DNA of 64,000 nucleotides from positions 2,666,001 to 2,730,000 of the forward strand of contig NZ_CP070968.1 of assembly GCF_017086445.1 (NCBI RefSeq). The letters run 5' to 3'. Origin of the DNA: Brevundimonas fontaquae (GTDB lineage: Bacteria > Pseudomonadota > Alphaproteobacteria > Caulobacterales > Caulobacteraceae). Positions 42,805 through 52,572 of this stretch are shown piece after piece; position 1 is the first letter of the stretch; each line of letters opens with the position of its first letter. The notes under the pieces are model-generated. The model did no database searches, was not told the origin of the DNA, and worked only from the letters and a program-made list of their open reading frames with translations. The position numbers were made by a program, and so were the translations under genes.

Positions 42805-43467
42805 TCAGCCCCTCAATTTTTCATTGAAGCGCCTGACGGCCTCGGCTGCGCCCTGAGGATGGTTCCAGACCCCGCCACTGACCGCCACGAAGTCGGCGCC
42901 GGCGAGGGCAAGGTCTGCGGCGTTGTCGACCGTGATGCCGCCGATGGCGACGCAGGGCGTCTCGACCGTCTCTTGCCACACCGTCAGGATGTCCAGCGGC
43001 GGGCGATGCACCGTTTCCTTTGTATCGGTGGGATAGAAGGCGCCGAAGGCGATGTAGTCGGCGCCGCCCTCTGCTGCGTCCCAGGCCAGGTCGCGGTCGT
43101 CGTGGCAGGTGACGCCGATCATGGCGTCCGGCCCCATGATACGCCGCGCCTCGGCCAGCGAGCCGTCTTCCTGACCGATGTGAACGCCGTCGCAGCCGGT
43201 GGCCCGCGCCATATCGGGCCGGTCATTCAGTAGGACCGCAACATCGTGACGCCGCGCGATGGGAGCCAAGACCTCGACCGCCGTGCGGATAGCCGCGTCT
43301 TCGGCGGGCTTCAGCCGGATCTGCAAGGCCGCGACGTCGCCGGCGGCCAAGGCCTGATCGAGAGTTTGCGCAAAGTTGTTCAGGTCGGCGATCGCGGGCG
43401 GCGTGATCAGGTACAGCCGGCAGGGCGGACGCTCGGGGACGGTGGGTGTTCGGGCCATGTCCGTCAT
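42805..43467 (-). CDS. thiE: thiamine-phosphate synthase
   Basis: Enzyme of 220 aa with a TIM barrel that joins the thiazole and pyrimidine halves of thiamine. Motifs: [51 protein letters not shown] and [12 protein letters not shown]. The start is at 43467 or 43458. No TPP riboswitch is visible in the 120 bp upstream. Confidence 0.92.
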   Translation of the reverse strand: MTDMARTPTVPERPPCRLYLITPPAIADLNNFAQTLDQALAAGDVAALQIRLKPAEDAAIRTAVEVLAPIARRHDVAVLLNDRPDMARATGCDGVHIGQEDGSLAEARRIMGPDAMIGVTCHDDRDLAWDAAEGGADYIAFGAFYPTDTKETVHRPPLDILTVWQETVETPCVAIGGITVDNAADLALAGADFVAVSGGVWNHPQGAAEAVRRFNEKLRG

Positions 43468-43589
43468 TGCCTGCCCCCGCGACGATCCGTCAACGGCCCA
43501 AGGCCGGACGAAGCCATGCGAACGACTTGCAATCGCCTTAAGGACTGCTATAGCGAACCATTCTCAGTCAGTGAAACGTGTAGCGCCTC

Positions 43590-43775
43590 GTGTACGTCTG
43601 CAACTGTAACGGTCTTCGCCAGCGTGATGTCGCCCAGGCCATCGAGGCCGGCGCCTGCCGTCCGCGTGACATCTTCGCGCGCAACCAATGCCAGGCCCAG
43701 TGCGCCAAATGCGTCTGCGAGATGCGCCAGATGATTCAGGAAAGCCGCGAAGCGTTCGCACTCGCAGCCGAATAG
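43590..43775 (+). CDS. bfd: bacterioferritin-associated ferredoxin
   Basis: [2Fe-2S] protein of 61 aa that reduces bacterioferritin to release iron. The Cys pattern is C-x-C (MYVCNCNG) followed about 30 residues later by C-x2-C (QCAKCVC). The start is a GTG at 43590, as the protein begins at the conserved YVCNCNG. bfr follows 141 bases later, the usual arrangement, which supports both calls. Confidence 0.93.
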   Translation: MYVCNCNGLRQRDVAQAIEAGACRPRDIFARNQCQAQCAKCVCEMRQMIQESREAFALAAE

Positions 43776-43838
43776 TTTTCTTCGCCTGCGGCCGACAGTC
43801 ACTCGCACTCTCAATGTAGTGATAAAAACTCGCAAATA

Positions 43839-43861
43839 AACACACTGCGTTTTACTGTGTT
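43839..43861. promoter_or_regulatory. inverted repeat in the bfd-bfr gap
   Basis: AACACA (43839-43844), 11-base spacer, TGTGTT (43856-43861). It lies about 55 bases before the bfr start. It could be an operator for an iron-responsive regulator (Fur, Irr or RirA) but does not match their consensus well. Confidence 0.3.
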
Positions 43862-43916
43862 ATGGCTGCGCTCGACAGACGGCGATAGCGCCGTGGCGAG
43901 ACCAAGGACCATGGCC

Positions 43917-44417
43917 ATGAAGGGCGACCCCGCAATCCTGCGCACGCTGAACGCGGTGCTGACCAACGAGCTGACGGCCGTAAATCAGTATTTCCTGCAT
44001 GCCCGCATGTTCGAAAGCTGGGGCCTCGCGCACCTGGGCAACGTGATCTACGAAGAATCGATCGGCGAGATGAAGCACGCCGACATGCTGATCAAACGCA
44101 TCCTCTTCCTGGATGGCCTGCCCAACCTGCAAGACCTGCACAAGCTGAAAGTCGGCGAAAATCCGATCGAATGCCTGGGCGCCGACCTGCAGCTGGAACT
44201 GGACAGCCGCGCCACGACCGCCGCCGCCGTGACCCAGTGCGAGGAAACCCGCGACTACGTCAGCCGTGACCTGCTGATGAAGATCCTGGCCGACACGGAA
44301 GAGCACATCGACTTCCTGGAAAACCAGCACAAGCTGATCGAGCTGATGGGCGCGCAGAACTATCTGCAATCGGCGATGAAAGAGATCGTCACCGACGGCG
44401 CGGCGACCGGCAACTAA
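43917..44417 (+). CDS. bfr: bacterioferritin
   Basis: Iron-storage protein of 166 aa forming 24-subunit heme-binding shells. Ferroxidase ligands are present: the Glu of NELTAVNQYF, the pair GEMKHAD (which includes heme Met52 and His54) and later Glu/His in DTEEHIDFLE. The ATG at 43917 is preferred because AAGGA (43904-43908) lies 8 bases before it and MKGDP is the family start; 43911 is an alternative. Confidence 0.95.
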   Translation: MKGDPAILRTLNAVLTNELTAVNQYFLHARMFESWGLAHLGNVIYEESIGEMKHADMLIKRILFLDGLPNLQDLHKLKVGENPIECLGADLQLELDSRATTAAAVTQCEETRDYVSRDLLMKILADTEEHIDFLENQHKLIELMGAQNYLQSAMKEIVTDGAATGN

Positions 44418-44486
44418 GCCCTGCCTTCTGACGGAACCCGTATCCGCTCCGGTCATTAGCCTGTCAGGGCCAAGCTGGAGCGGACC

Positions 44487-45047
44487 ATGACCGATATTGA
44501 CGACGCCATCGACGACGTGCGCGACGCCGCCGTGGACCTGCTGAACAGCGAGGGCCGCAGCGCGGGCCACGTCGCCGCCGGCATCGCCCTGACGGTCGGA
44601 TTCGCCCTGTTGGCCCACACCATCGCCTCGGGAGCGTTGAAGCCCCGTCGCAACCTGAAACAGGTGCGCGACAAGGACCTGCCAATCACCGAAAAGCCCA
44701 AGGGGGCCTTCAGCCTGATCCTGCCGGCCGTGTTCTCGGCGACGACCCTGTCGGCCGTACGCGTCTGGAACGCGCCTCCGCAAAGGGAACGGACCCGCGC
44801 CATGGGCCTTTGGGTCGCGGCCCAGACGGTGAACGCCATCTGGCTGGGCCTGCGTCCGTCGTCGATGGCGCGTCAGGTGATCGCCGCCATGTCGTCAGCG
44901 GGTCTGGCCGCCGCCTTCGCCCACGAGGCGCGCAAGCTGGACGAAGGCGCCGGCAAGATGGCGGCGCCGATCGGGTCGGGCGTGCGGATCGGAAACTTCC
45001 TGCATCGCAAGGCCGACGTAGCTTCGAGCGGACGCACCCTGCATTAG
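44487..45047 (+). CDS. TspO/MBR-like membrane protein (tentative)
   Basis: Protein of 186 aa with a hydrophobic stretch near residues 30-50, several membrane segments (about 75-165), and the stretch VWNAPPQRERTRAMGLWVAA then QTVNAIWLGLR, which recalls TspO-type tryptophan-rich sensory proteins. The similarity is weak; it may be an unrelated membrane protein. It lies between bfr and efp with no shared operon feature. Confidence 0.55.
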   Translation: MTDIDDAIDDVRDAAVDLLNSEGRSAGHVAAGIALTVGFALLAHTIASGALKPRRNLKQVRDKDLPITEKPKGAFSLILPAVFSATTLSAVRVWNAPPQRERTRAMGLWVAAQTVNAIWLGLRPSSMARQVIAAMSSAGLAAAFAHEARKLDEGAGKMAAPIGSGVRIGNFLHRKADVASSGRTLH

Positions 45048-45150
45048 GTTGCGTCGCCTTGCCCTTTATCGGGGCTTCCTCTAGGGATCGCGCCCTATTC
45101 GCCTCGCCCCGAACGGTGCGAGGGCGCAACTCCATTTCCGATGTGACCCC

Positions 45151-45717
45151 ATGAAGATCAACGGCAACACCATCAAGCCCGGCATGGTCCTGCAGCACAA
45201 TGGCGGCCTGTGGGTCGTCACCAAGGCCAGCCACGTCAAGCCCGGCAAGGGCGGCGCCTTCGCCAACGTCGAGGCCAAGAACCTGGAGACCGGCAACAAG
45301 CTGAACGAACGCTTCCGGTCGGAAGACAAGGTCGAGCGCGTGACGCTGGAACAGAAGGACTTCTCCTATCTGTTCGACAACGGCGACAGCCTGGTCTTCA
45401 TGGACGACACCACCTACGAGCAGATCGAACTGCAGAAGGACTGGGTCGGCGAAGAGCGTATCCCCTATCTGCAAGAAGGCATGAAGGTCGTCATCGAGAT
45501 GCACGAAGAGCGTCCGATCGGCCTGGAACTGCCCGATCAGGTCGTGCTGGAAGTCGCCGAGACCGAGCCGACCGTGAAGGGCCAGACCGCTTCGTCGTCC
45601 TACAAGCCCGCGCTGGCGTCCAACGGCGTGCGCATCATGATCCCGCCCTATATGTCGGCCGGCGAGCGTATCGTCGTCGACACGACCAGCGGCGAATACG
45701 TCCGCCGCGCGGACTAA
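45151..45717 (+). CDS. efp: elongation factor P
   Basis: Translation factor of 188 aa that rescues ribosomes stalled on proline runs. Three beta-barrel domains are complete (KOW start [20 protein letters not shown]-terminal [20 protein letters not shown]). The loop tip is KPGKGGAF with Lys33, the residue that is beta-lysylated by EpmA/EpmB in other bacteria. A terminator follows at 45735. Confidence 0.96.
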   Translation: MKINGNTIKPGMVLQHNGGLWVVTKASHVKPGKGGAFANVEAKNLETGNKLNERFRSEDKVERVTLEQKDFSYLFDNGDSLVFMDDTTYEQIELQKDWVGEERIPYLQEGMKVVIEMHEERPIGLELPDQVVLEVAETEPTVKGQTASSSYKPALASNGVRIMIPPYMSAGERIVVDTTSGEYVRRAD

Positions 45718-45734
45718 CAGACCACCATGCTAAA

Positions 45735-45760
45735 GCGGCCCCTCGCGGGGCCGTTCCTTT
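45735..45760 (+). terminator. terminator after efp
   Basis: Stem CGGCCCC / GGGGCCG around TCGC, followed by TTCCTTTC. It ends about 60 bases before the suhB start. Confidence 0.75.
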
Positions 45761-45821
45761 CTGAACTTCTCCGACTGTCCGGCTGCGGCTTTGAAGGACT
45801 TTCGGACCAGGAGATTCCCCG

Positions 45822-46625
45822 ATGGCCCTCGCCTCCGCCCTGCTCCAAGTCATGACCGATGCGGTGCGCAAGACCGCCCGCCCGATGCTGCGCGACTTCG
45901 GCGAAGTCTCCCAGCTTCAGGTGTCGAGGAAGGGCCCCGGCGATTTCGTCACGGCCGCCGACCTGAAGGCCGAAGACACGCTCTACGAACTGCTGATGAA
46001 GGCCCGCCCTGGCTATGGCTTCCTGGGCGAGGAACGCGGCATGATCGAGGGGACGGACAAGTCCCACACCTGGATCGTCGATCCGATCGACGGCACCACC
46101 AACTTCATGCACGCCATGCCCCACTTCGCCATCACGGTGGGGCTGGAGCGCCGCGCGCCGGACGGGTCGAGCGAGATTGTCGCCGGCGTGACCTACAACC
46201 CCGTCATGAACGAGCTGTTCTGGGCCGAAAAGGGCAAGGGCTGCTATCTGAACGACCAGCGCATCCGCGTCGCCGGCCGTCGCGATCTGTCCGAAAGCCT
46301 GATCGCCACCGGCCTGCCCTTCATCGGCAAGTCGGGTCACGCCCAGTCGATCAAGGATCTGCACGCCGTGGGCCAGCGCGTCGCCGGCATCCGCCGCCTG
46401 GGTTCGGCCGCCCTGGACTTCGCCTGGGTCGCGGCCGGTCGCTACGACGCCTACTATGAGCGCAATCTGAAGCCCTGGGACGTGGCGGCGGGCATCCTGT
46501 TCGTCACCGAGGCCGGCGGCCGGGTCACGACCATCGAGAACGACGGCGATCCCAAGACGGGCAAGTCAATCCTGGCGTCGAACACCGAACTGCATCCGCA
46601 CCTGCGCAAGGTGCTTCAGGGCTGA
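45822..46625 (+). CDS. suhB: inositol-1-monophosphatase family protein (SuhB)
   Basis: Mg-dependent phosphatase of 267 aa. Metal-binding motifs: GEE (LGEERG), WIVDPIDGTTNF, and WDVAAGILFVTEAGG. Members act on inositol phosphate and, as SuhB, also in ribosomal RNA transcription antitermination. The gene has a GGAG ribosome site at 45809-45812 and stands alone between efp and the phosphodiesterase gene. Confidence 0.93.
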   Translation: MALASALLQVMTDAVRKTARPMLRDFGEVSQLQVSRKGPGDFVTAADLKAEDTLYELLMKARPGYGFLGEERGMIEGTDKSHTWIVDPIDGTTNFMHAMPHFAITVGLERRAPDGSSEIVAGVTYNPVMNELFWAEKGKGCYLNDQRIRVAGRRDLSESLIATGLPFIGKSGHAQSIKDLHAVGQRVAGIRRLGSAALDFAWVAAGRYDAYYERNLKPWDVAAGILFVTEAGGRVTTIENDGDPKTGKSILASNTELHPHLRKVLQG

Positions 46626-46665
46626 TTGTCATAGGGGCGACGCGCCCCTGCCCTATCCAAGGCGG

Positions 46666-47697
46666 ATGATCCGTTTCATCCTGTGCGGCCTCGTCCTTCT
46701 GACCGGAACGTCAGCCTTGGCCCAGCCCCTGATCATCGCCCATCGCGGCGCGTCCGGCGAACGGCCCGAGCACACGCGCGCGGCCTATGAGCTGGCGATC
46801 GAACAGGGCGCGGACGTGATCGAGCCGGATCTGGTGCTGACCAGGGACGGCGTCTTCGTCGATCGGCATGAGAACGAGATCGGCGGCACGACCGACGTGG
46901 GCGACCGGCCCGAGTTCGCAGGCCGTCGGACGACCAAGACCATCGACGGGGTCGAGAACACCGGCTGGTTCACCGAAGACTTCACCCTGGCCGAGTTGAA
47001 GACCCTGAGGGCCAAGGAACGGCTGCCCGCGTTACGACCGGGCAGCGCCGCCTATGACGGTCAGGAGCCGATCCTGACCTTCGCCGAGGTCGTCGCCATC
47101 GCGCGCGAGGCCTCGGCGCGGACCGGGCGGACAATCGGCGTGGCGCCGGAGCTGAAACACCCGACCTACTTCGCCGCGATCGGTTTGCCTATGGAGGACG
47201 GCTTCGTCGCGGAACTGGAACGGCTGGGTCTGACGGGCGCCGACGCCCCGATCATCATCCAGTGTTTCGAGGTCGGGCCGCTGGAGCGGTTGGCGACGCG
47301 GATCGATGCGCCGCTGGCTCAACTCGTGGCGGCCAAGGGCGGACCGGCGGACCGGGCGGGCGTGGCCTATGCGCAGATGATCACGCCCGAGGGGCTGAAG
47401 GCCATCGCCGCCTACGCCGACTGGGTCGCGCCGGAGATGACCTTGGTCCTGCCGCGCGACGCCGAAGGCCGCACGACGGCGCCGAGCACCCTGGTCGCAG
47501 ACGCCCATGCGGCGGGCCTCAAGGTCGTGGTCTGGACCCTGCGGGCCGAGAACGCCTTCCTGCCGGTCGAGCGACGCAGAGGCGACGCCCCCGCCCGGCA
47601 CGGCGACATGGCCGGCTATGCCTCAGCCTTCGCCGAGGCGGGGGTCGACGCCCTGTTCAGCGACTTCCCCGCCTTGGCGCGGACCACGGCGCCCTAG
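46666..47697 (+). CDS. glycerophosphodiester phosphodiesterase (periplasmic)
   Basis: Protein of 343 aa with a signal peptide (about residues 1-20, ending TSALAQ), so periplasmic. The GDPD motif is [17 protein letters not shown] with the catalytic His pair, then [17 protein letters not shown]. It releases glycerol 3-phosphate from deacylated phospholipids. The glpQ/ugpQ distinction favours GlpQ because of the export signal. The stop overlaps the convergent ABC exporter stop by 3 bases. Confidence 0.9.
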   Translation: MIRFILCGLVLLTGTSALAQPLIIAHRGASGERPEHTRAAYELAIEQGADVIEPDLVLTRDGVFVDRHENEIGGTTDVGDRPEFAGRRTTKTIDGVENTGWFTEDFTLAELKTLRAKERLPALRPGSAAYDGQEPILTFAEVVAIAREASARTGRTIGVAPELKHPTYFAAIGLPMEDGFVAELERLGLTGADAPIIIQCFEVGPLERLATRIDAPLAQLVAAKGGPADRAGVAYAQMITPEGLKAIAAYADWVAPEMTLVLPRDAEGRTTAPSTLVADAHAAGLKVVVWTLRAENAFLPVERRRGDAPARHGDMAGYASAFAEAGVDALFSDFPALARTTAP

Positions 47698-49562
47698 TTG
47701 CGGAACTGAAGCTCGGCAAGGCGGGCGTAGAGGCCGCCCTGGGCGACGAGTTGCTCGTGGGTGCCCTCTTCGACGACGCGGCCGTCGTCCATGACGACGA
47801 TGCGGTCGGCGCGCAGGACGGTGGCGAGGCGGTGGGCGATGACCAGGGTGGTGCGCTCCTCCATCGCCTGATCGAGTGCGACCTGGACCAGGCGTTCGCT
47901 TTCGGCGTCGAGGGCGCTGGTGGCCTCGTCCAGCAGCAGGATGGGGGCGTCGCGGACCAGGGCGCGGGCAATGGCCAAGCGCTGGCGCTGGCCGCCCGAC
48001 AGGCTCTTGCCGCGCTCGCCGAGCGGGGTGTCGAAGCCCTCAGGCAGGGCGTCGATGAAGCCAAGCGCCTGAGCCTTTTCAGCGACGGCGCGGGCCTCTT
48101 CCAGGGTTGTGTTCTCGCGACCGAAGCGGATGTTCTCCAAGGCCGAGCCCGAGAACAGCGGCGTCTCCTGCGACACCCAGGCGAAGCGGTCGCGCACGGC
48201 GACGGGATCGGCCTGGCGCACATCGACGCCGTCGACCGAGACCATGCCGGTCTGCGGATCGTAGAAGCGCAGCAGCAGGCGGAAGACCGTGGACTTGCCG
48301 GCTCCAGACGGGCCGACCAGGGCGACCGTCTCGCCAGGGCGCACGGTCAGGCTGAAGCCCTTCAAGGCCGGAAGGTCGGGGCGGCCCGGATAGGCGAAGC
48401 CCACGGCCGACATCGACACCTCGCCGCGCGGGGGCGTCGGCAGGGCTGTGGCCTGAGGCGGCGGAGCGATACCGGCGACGGCGCGCATCAGCTCCTCGAT
48501 CCGCTCCATGGCGCCGGCGGCCTTTTGCACGTCGCCCCAGCTTTCGCCGAGCGCGCCAACGGCGCCCGCCGCGAAGACGGACAGCAGAACGAACTGAAGC
48601 AAGGCGCCAGGCGTCATGGCGCCCTTCACCACGTCCTGGGCGCCCAGCCACAGCACCAGGGTCACGCCGCCGAACATGACGACGATGATCAAGGCGGTCA
48701 TCCAGGCACGGGCCTGCATCCGGGTCAGGGAGGCGTTGAAGGCGTCCTCGACCGCCGCGCCGAAGCGGGTGATGGCGCTCTGTTCGCGGCCAAAAGCCTG
48801 GACCGTCTCGATGGCGTCCACGCTTTCGCCGGCGAACCCGACGGCGTTGGCGAAGCGGTCCTGAGACGCGACGGTCAGTTTGCGCACCTTGCGGCCGAAG
48901 ATGAAGATCGGCCCCAGGAGAAAGGGCACGATCAGCAGGACGAAGCCGGTCAGCTTGGGGCTGACGAAGAACAGCAGGGCCACGCCGCCGATCAGAGTCA
49001 GGAAGTTGCGCAGCGCGTAGGAGATCGAGGTCGTCATCAACGTCTCGACCAGGGCGATGTCCGTGGTCAGGCGCGACAGCACCTCGCCCGTACGCATATG
49101 GGCGTAGAAGGACGGGTCCAGCGTCAGGATGCGGCCGAACAAGCCCTTTCGCACATCGGCGATGACGCGCTCGCCCGTGCGGGTGACGAAATAGTAGCGG
49201 GCGGCGGTCGCCAGCCCCAGGAACAGGGCGTTGGCGCCCAGCAGCAGGAACCAGATGTTCAAATTGGCGCCGCCCGCCTCGAACCCATGGTCGATGGCTC
49301 CGCGCGCCAGGGCGGTGAGGCCCAGCGAGGCGGCGGTGGACAGCAGCAGCCAGAAGACCGCCATCAGGGCATGACCCTTGTGGCGCATGGCGAAGGGAAT
49401 CAGTCGCGCCAGCGGGCGGATGTCGCGGCGCTTGGCGCGCTTGGCGCCCGCTTCGGACATCTGGTCGGCCAGAAGGGCGCCGGCGCTGGGCCTCCCCTCC
49501 AGCGACGCCATGCCCGAGGCGCGGTTGGCGGAAGGGGCGGAGGCGGCGGCTTGATCGGTCAT
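47694..49562 (-). CDS. ABC exporter, fused membrane and ATPase domains (ABCB/MsbA-type)
   Basis: Half-transporter of 622 aa. Six membrane segments (about residues 60-330) with the ABC-B intracellular loop motif ([19 protein letters not shown]), then the ATPase (Walker [11 protein letters not shown], signature [15 protein letters not shown], Walker [14 protein letters not shown]-loop VIAHRLAT). The N-terminal 45 residues are cytoplasmic. The substrate is unknown; homologues export lipids, drugs or peptides. Convergent with the phosphodiesterase gene. Confidence 0.92.
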   Translation of the reverse strand: MTDQAAASAPSANRASGMASLEGRPSAGALLADQMSEAGAKRAKRRDIRPLARLIPFAMRHKGHALMAVFWLLLSTAASLGLTALARGAIDHGFEAGGANLNIWFLLLGANALFLGLATAARYYFVTRTGERVIADVRKGLFGRILTLDPSFYAHMRTGEVLSRLTTDIALVETLMTTSISYALRNFLTLIGGVALLFFVSPKLTGFVLLIVPFLLGPIFIFGRKVRKLTVASQDRFANAVGFAGESVDAIETVQAFGREQSAITRFGAAVEDAFNASLTRMQARAWMTALIIVVMFGGVTLVLWLGAQDVVKGAMTPGALLQFVLLSVFAAGAVGALGESWGDVQKAAGAMERIEELMRAVAGIAPPPQATALPTPPRGEVSMSAVGFAYPGRPDLPALKGFSLTVRPGETVALVGPSGAGKSTVFRLLLRFYDPQTGMVSVDGVDVRQADPVAVRDRFAWVSQETPLFSGSALENIRFGRENTTLEEARAVAEKAQALGFIDALPEGFDTPLGERGKSLSGGQRQRLAIARALVRDAPILLLDEATSALDAESERLVQVALDQAMEERTTLVIAHRLATVLRADRIVVMDDGRVVEEGTHEQLVAQGGLYARLAELQFRN

Positions 49563-49715
49563 TTCGCCCGCCTCTTGCCCCGGAACGCCCCCCGGTGTAA
49601 ACGCCGCCCCTCATTCCCGCCGGGCCTTTCCCTAAAAAATGGATTGGTGGCGGGTTTCTCATTTCACGCGCACGGACGGTCGGCATCGTCACCGCGCAGA
49701 GACCGGACGACGACC

Positions 49716-49940
49716 ATGAAGGCGGATACCCATCCCGACTACCACTTCATCACCGTGGTGATGACCGACGGCAGCACCTACCAGACCCGTTCGACCTACG
49801 GGAAGGAAGGCGACAAGCTGGCCCTCGACATCGATCCGTCGACGCACCCGGCCTGGACGGGCGGCAACGCCCAGCTGATGGACCGCGGCGGTCGCGTCTC
49901 GCGCTTCAACAACAAGTTCGCCGGCTTCATCAAGAAGTAA
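49716..49940 (+). CDS. rpmE: 50S ribosomal protein L31 (zinc-free)
   Basis: Ribosomal protein of 74 aa: [19 protein letters not shown] at the start and [13 protein letters not shown] near the end. It has no CxxC pair, so it is the non-zinc form. It is the only supported gene on the plus strand here; a long overlapping plus frame from 47262 is antisense to the ABC exporter and not coding. A terminator follows at 49984. Confidence 0.93.
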   Translation: MKADTHPDYHFITVVMTDGSTYQTRSTYGKEGDKLALDIDPSTHPAWTGGNAQLMDRGGRVSRFNNKFAGFIKK

Positions 49941-49983
49941 GCGCGTCTTGGCTGCGACATCTCGCAGCAATCGGAACACCAAG

Positions 49984-50011
49984 AGCGTCGGTCGCAAGGC
50001 CGGCGCTTTTT
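49984..50011 (+). terminator. terminator after rpmE
   Basis: Stem AGCGTCGG / CCGGCGCT (one G-T pair) with an 8-base loop, followed by TTTTT. Confidence 0.8.
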
Positions 50012-50099
50012 GTTTGGTCGGAACACCGATAATGTGGGGGCGTTCGGGTACCAGGGGCGTCGGCCACGCTGGCCGAAGCGATCGAAGAAGCGGAAGACT

Positions 50100-51662
50100 A
50101 TGAATAGACGGCAACTGGGTCTGGGCGTCGCGACGGCGGCCATGACCCTTGGCTCGGCGGCGCGCGCGCAGCAGGTCTTCGTGCAGCGCGGACCGGAGGC
50201 GACGGCCTTCTACAACAGCTTCAACGATCAGATTTCGCGTCTGCCCGAGACGCAGCAGGCGGATGTGCGCGCCTTTTATGAAATGAACGGCTGGCGGCCG
50301 GTGTGGAACGCCGACCGGGTGCGGGCCCTGAATACGGTCGCGGCCGACGCCAATCGCCATGGTCTGGCGGGCTCTGACTATTTCGACTTTGTGGGACTGG
50401 CCGCCGATCCGGCGAGCGCGGACCTGCGGACCACGGCGGCGGCTTTGGCCTACGCCCGCGTCCTGGCCGAGGGCAAGGTGCGGCCCGAGACAGTCGAAGA
50501 CCTTTGGGAAATGCAGAAGAACCGTGTGGACCTGCCGCGCGGCTTGAGCGACGCCCTGACCCGCAACGTACTGGGCCAATGGTACGACGGCCTGGCGCCC
50601 ACCGACATCGGCTATCAGAACCTGTCGGCCGGCTATGTCCGCTATCGCCGTCTGGCGGCGCAGGGCGGCTGGCCCCGCTTCACCCAGGGCGCGACCATCG
50701 AGCCGGGCAATAGCGATCGCCGCATCCCCGCCCTGATCGACCGCCTGACGGCCGAAGGCGACCTGTCGGCTGCCGACGGCGCGCGGCTGAAGTCGCAGGG
50801 CCTGGTTTACAACGCCGAACTGCAACGTGCGGTGCAAAGCTTCCAGAACCGCCATGGCCTGGGCGCAGACGGGCGGATCGGCGCGGGCACCCAGCGCTCG
50901 CTGGGCGCCTCGGCCGAGGACCGTGCGCGTCAGATCGCGCTGAACCTGGAGCGCCGTCGCTGGCTGAAGCGCGAGGTCGCGCCCGAGCGGATCGAGGTCA
51001 ACACCGCCGCCGCCATCATGGTCTATTGGAAGGACGGCAAGCCGGTCCACTCCAACCGCGTCGTGGTCGGCTCAGCCGAGAACCAGACGCCAAGCCTGGA
51101 GAAGCCGTTCGCCTCGGTCGTGGCCAATCCGCCCTGGTATGTGCCGGCCGGCATCGCGCGCCGCGAAATCCTGCCCAAGGGGCCGGGGTATCTGGCCGCC
51201 AACGATATGTATGTGAAGGACGGCACGGTCATCCAGCGCGCCGGTCCGCGCTCGGCCCTGGGCTATGTCAAGTTCGAGCTGCGCGACAGCTACGCCATCT
51301 TCCTGCACGACACGCCGTCGAAGGCCGCCTTCAACCTGTCCACGCGTCAGCGCAGCCACGGCTGCGTGCGGGTGCAGAATGCGGTGGAGTTCGCGCGCCT
51401 GCTGCTGTCGCCCGATCCGACCAAGCTGGCCCAGTTCGACACGGCCCAGGACACGCGCGAGACGACGCGCGTAACGACCGGCCGGGAAATCTCGGTGCGT
51501 CTGCTGTATTGGACCGCCTTCGTGGATGGTCAGGGGCGCGTGGCGTTCCGCGAGGACGTCTATGGCCGCGACGACAAGCTGGCGCAGGCGCTGGGCATCG
51601 GCGTCAATCTGCCCAAGCCCATCGACGACGGCCGGGCGGACGCCAACGACGTCGGGCCGTAA
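50100..51662 (+). CDS. L,D-transpeptidase (YcbB/LdtD type) with peptidoglycan-binding domain
   Basis: Periplasmic enzyme of 520 aa that forms 3-3 cross-links in peptidoglycan or attaches proteins to it. Signal peptide about residues 1-24 (ARAQQ), a substrate-binding scaffold (about 50-215), a PG_binding_1 domain (about 240-290, AELQRAVQSFQNRHGLGADG), and a YkuD catalytic domain (about 300-475) with HDTPSKAAFNLS and SHGCVRV; the nucleophile is Cys422. The ATG at 50100 was chosen because the frame from 50010 starts inside the rpmE terminator. Confidence 0.92.
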   Translation: MNRRQLGLGVATAAMTLGSAARAQQVFVQRGPEATAFYNSFNDQISRLPETQQADVRAFYEMNGWRPVWNADRVRALNTVAADANRHGLAGSDYFDFVGLAADPASADLRTTAAALAYARVLAEGKVRPETVEDLWEMQKNRVDLPRGLSDALTRNVLGQWYDGLAPTDIGYQNLSAGYVRYRRLAAQGGWPRFTQGATIEPGNSDRRIPALIDRLTAEGDLSAADGARLKSQGLVYNAELQRAVQSFQNRHGLGADGRIGAGTQRSLGASAEDRARQIALNLERRRWLKREVAPERIEVNTAAAIMVYWKDGKPVHSNRVVVGSAENQTPSLEKPFASVVANPPWYVPAGIARREILPKGPGYLAANDMYVKDGTVIQRAGPRSALGYVKFELRDSYAIFLHDTPSKAAFNLSTRQRSHGCVRVQNAVEFARLLLSPDPTKLAQFDTAQDTRETTRVTTGREISVRLLYWTAFVDGQGRVAFREDVYGRDDKLAQALGIGVNLPKPIDDGRADANDVGP

Positions 51663-51670
51663 AGGGGCGA

Positions 51671-52186
51671 TCAGCCCCTGAAGGCCGCCTCGAGCATGCC
51701 CATCTGGCTGAGCACCGGGTTCTCCGGGACCTGATCCTGATCGTCGGCGTACATGCGGCGATCCAGATACAGGGTGCGGTCGAACAGCTTTTCCGAACGC
51801 ACGAGGTATTCAATCAGAGCGATCGGAAGTTCGGCGTGGCTGGGCTCGGCGTCGATGCGGCGCTCGTTCAGGCGATAGCGCGGCTCGCAGGCGGTTTCCG
51901 GCGACATGTCGTCTTCGCGCACGGCGCGCTGGACCAGAAGCCAGGAGGCGATCTGCATCAGGCGGGTGGTCAGCTTCATGCTCTCAGCCGCATAGGCCAG
52001 GGCGGCGGCGCGCGACAGCATCTTGGAATCGCGACGGCCCTCGCCGTCCAGATAGGCGGCGGTCTCCTCGACCAGCTCCATGCCTTCGCGGAAGGTGCGA
52101 TCGAACAGCTCGGACCGGGCGAAATCGCGAACGGTGCGGCTGCGGTCAGCGGGGGACGGAGCGGAGGTCATTTGAGCATTGATCAT
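51671..52186 (-). CDS. rcdA: RcdA (DUF1465), CtrA-degradation adaptor
   Basis: Protein of 171 aa, mostly helical. In Caulobacter RcdA is an adaptor that, with CpdR and PopA, delivers CtrA to the ClpXP protease at the G1-to-S transition. The core FDRTFREGMELVEETAAYLD, then ESMKLTTRLMQIASWLLVQR, matches RcdA, and the C-terminus is acidic and probably disordered. The start at 52186 (MINAQMTS) or 52171 is possible; neither has a clear ribosome site. DUF1192 lies upstream on the same strand. Confidence 0.88.
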   Translation of the reverse strand: MINAQMTSAPSPADRSRTVRDFARSELFDRTFREGMELVEETAAYLDGEGRRDSKMLSRAAALAYAAESMKLTTRLMQIASWLLVQRAVREDDMSPETACEPRYRLNERRIDAEPSHAELPIALIEYLVRSEKLFDRTLYLDRRMYADDQDQVPENPVLSQMGMLEAAFRG

Positions 52187-52280
52187 CAGAGAAGGTCGGG
52201 TCCGTCCTGCAATCGGCCCCTGGCGGCGCCGTTCGCACGAAAGATGCAACGCTCATGCCATGCCAGCGGATCATTCGCGA

Positions 52281-52484
52281 TCACGAACCGAAGTTGAACA
52301 GGGCGTCAGCGGCGTTTTTCTTGGAGCGTTTCGTCTCGATCGCGGCGCGCGAGCGCGTGATCTCGGCCTCAAGCGCGGCGATCCGCTCCTGCAAATCCTC
52401 GACGGCGTAAACATCCAGGTCTTCGCGTGACAGGGCCCTCAGCGGTTCGCCGCGTTGCGGGCGGGGTTCAAGATCTTCGAACAT
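52281..52484 (-). CDS. DUF1192 family protein
   Basis: Protein of 67 aa with a short disordered start and a coiled coil (about residues 25-55, AVEDLQERIAALEAEITRSR). The C-terminus ADALFNFGS is the family hallmark. The function is unknown. It is conserved in alphaproteobacteria and lies upstream of rcdA on the same strand. Confidence 0.85.
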   Translation of the reverse strand: MFEDLEPRPQRGEPLRALSREDLDVYAVEDLQERIAALEAEITRSRAAIETKRSKKNAADALFNFGS

Positions 52485-52572
52485 CGTCGCCTTCCTTTCG
52501 CGCTGTCATGGCCAAGGCGGTCCACGGTCCCTATCTGAACGCCCGGATACGGACGAATGCAAGGCGAGTGCG

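Noticed and set aside
43468..43589. TPP riboswitch upstream of thiE
   Set aside because: The conserved CTGAGA and ACCTGATCTGGATAATGCCAG-type elements were sought in the 120 bp upstream and not found.
43500..43589. Fur box upstream of bfd (attc-tcag segment near 43555)
   Set aside because: Matches the Fur consensus at too few positions to support.
46632..46652. Hairpin AGGGGCG-ACG-CGCCCCT after suhB as a terminator
   Set aside because: No T-run follows; likely chance in GC-rich sequence.
47262..49940. 892-residue open frame on the plus strand across the ABC exporter gene
   Set aside because: It is antisense to a complete ABC transporter gene. Its sequence is low-complexity Arg/Gln/Ala/Gly without family motifs. 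Only its last 75 codons (rpmE) are real.
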